From Funneliformis mosseae (lineage: Eukaryota; Glomeromycota; Glomeromycetes; Glomerales; Glomeraceae), in the NCBI GenBank assembly GCA_910592005.1, contig CAJVPP010001716.1, forward strand, positions 1 to 18,205: a DNA stretch of 18,205 nt, given 5' to 3'. The notes under the pieces are model-generated. The model saw only the letters and a list, made by a program, of their open reading frames with translations, did not search any database and was not told where the DNA came from. Shown piece after piece: positions 17,155 to 18,205 of the stretch. Both the position numbers and the translations under genes were made by a program. The first letter of the stretch is position 1, and every line of letters starts with the position of its first letter.

Positions 17155-17712
17155 AAATATTGCACGATGTAATTTGAAGAACGACCTTTGAGAAATGCAT
17201 TTGCTTTATTAATGAAGTCAATACCAAGAAATGCATTGGATACAATACTTAAAATGATTTTTTATAATGATAAATTTTATTTTACGTTACAAAATAATAT
17301 TAATGTTTATTTCAAGAAAGTGACCCGGCGGGGTACATGAACCGAAAAATCGAGTTTGCGCGACCTTAGATACGTTTTTTTTTTTATTTTATTTTATCTT
17401 CATTTTATAAATTTCTTTTTTTTTTTTTTTTAGGTATGTTCTTTAATTTTTCCTTTTTTATATATAAGTGGGTTGGGCCGCTAAAATTACCGTAAACAAC
17501 TTAGGTACAATACAAATTTTCGAATTTCGGAGGGTACAACACTATGGAGGTACAATATTCTTGCCAAAATCAATAAACGTGTGACAAATTTTTGAGTTAT
17601 TTGATTAATAATAACAAACAAATCGACTCATTTCATCGATAAATTCCAATCCGTAATACCGTTTACTGAAAATATCTAAGGTTTCATTATCAAAGACAAC
17701 GGTAAAAATCCT
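17155..17712. other. Non-coding region with a GGTACAAYA-repeat patch
   Basis: No supported gene. A somewhat GC-richer patch lies at 17320-17375. At 17416-17431 a 16-T run leads straight into AGGTATG, which resembles a splice acceptor followed by a donor but has no exon attached. At about 17503-17555 the word GGTACAAYA occurs three times (GGTACAATA, GGTACAACA, GGTACAATA), with the palindrome AAATTTTCGAATTT-like segment between the first two. This could be the edge of a dispersed repeat. Confidence 0.35.
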
Positions 17713-18192
17713 TTAACAAGCTATTGGAAAAAGAATCAAATTTTGTCTGAAATAAAATATTTCAGAAAGTATTATACCCGGATATAATACATTTCTTTGA
17801 ATGTATCGTATAATCCATTTTTCGCCTTCAATATTCCAGGGGGCCAATTTTGAAATGAACAGGTCGATTTTCGTCATCATTATGTTTACATATGGAGATG
17901 GATTGAGCCAATAGAATTTGACCGAAAAGTTTATGTGACGTTGCGTCATAACAAGCGTTAAAAACCCCTTTTGCTTGAAAACAAAAAAAAATTCACTTCT
18001 TTCCACTTCTCCAAGACCGGAAAATCAACAATAAGGTATATTTTCTATTTATTTATTATTTATTATTTGTATTTTTTTTTTATTTACTTTTCAAGTATAA
18101 GGCTTAAACATTTTTCTATATACAATACTAAAACGACTGTTACTGAAGATTTCCGAGTTCTTTGGTACTGCCAAAGACAAAGAGAAGAATAG
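17713..18192. pseudogene. Possible decayed coding segment, strand uncertain
   Basis: The minus strand is open for 97 codons from 18006 to 17713, starting with ATG. On the plus strand, three frames in turn show protein-like stretches: 17880-17935 with DFRHHYVYIW, then FSKTGKST near 18012-18030, then the end of a frame with RVLWYCQRQREE at 18153-18190. A possible plus-strand intron has a donor GTATAT at 18036 and an acceptor TTTTCAAG at 18095. The frame changes without splice signals suggest a disabled gene or repeat-derived fragment rather than an active gene. No family is recognised. Confidence 0.22.
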
Positions 18193-18205
18193 AGGTTTGC
18201 CTATG

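Overview
The window looks like nuclear DNA of an arbuscular mycorrhizal fungus (Glomeromycotina, Rhizophagus-like). The evidence is a very AT-rich background, many A and T homopolymers, genes cut by introns of about 63-99 bp with GTAAGT/GTATGT-type donors, and the gene families present (SIR2-like proteins, AIG1-like GTPases and four-helix membrane proteins with lineage-specific copies). The organism is inferred from style and content, not from a marker gene. All exon models below were built by hand from splice signals, reading frame and intron phase.

Layout. 1-480: short tandem and inverted repeats. About 480-2520: extremely AT-rich (several 60-base lines hold only 2-4 G or C), no gene seen. 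2520-3980: normal composition, a 120-bp direct duplication, no convincing gene. 3982-4584 (-): four-exon model for a 108-residue protein of unknown family. 4877-6022 (-): six-exon MARVEL-like tetraspan protein, copy A. 7117-7614 (+): unexplained long open frame. 7690-8912 (+): four-exon, 323-residue seven-helix GPCR-like receptor. 9094-11056 (-): six-exon, 522-residue SIR2-like protein with a large helical insertion. 12361-13642 (+): tetraspan copy B, eight exons. 14186-15085 (+): tetraspan copy C, with a possible further 3' exon to 15443. 15822-16591 (-): AIG1-like P-loop GTPase with a broken frame. 16600-18205: no confident gene, weak or decayed coding traces.

The three tetraspan genes are clear paralogues. 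Their first five introns fall in the same phase order (1, 2, 1, 2, 1), exon 5 is exactly 29 nt in each, and they share an E-[IL]-[IV]-Q motif after helix 1, an Asp followed by a Leu/Ile-Trp pair in helix 3, and a T-N pair just after it. They are interleaved with a receptor-like protein, a putative NAD-cleaving SIR2-like protein and a GTPase of a family often linked to membranes and immunity. This suggests an accessory, fast-evolving neighbourhood of sensing and membrane genes. A joint function is inference only.
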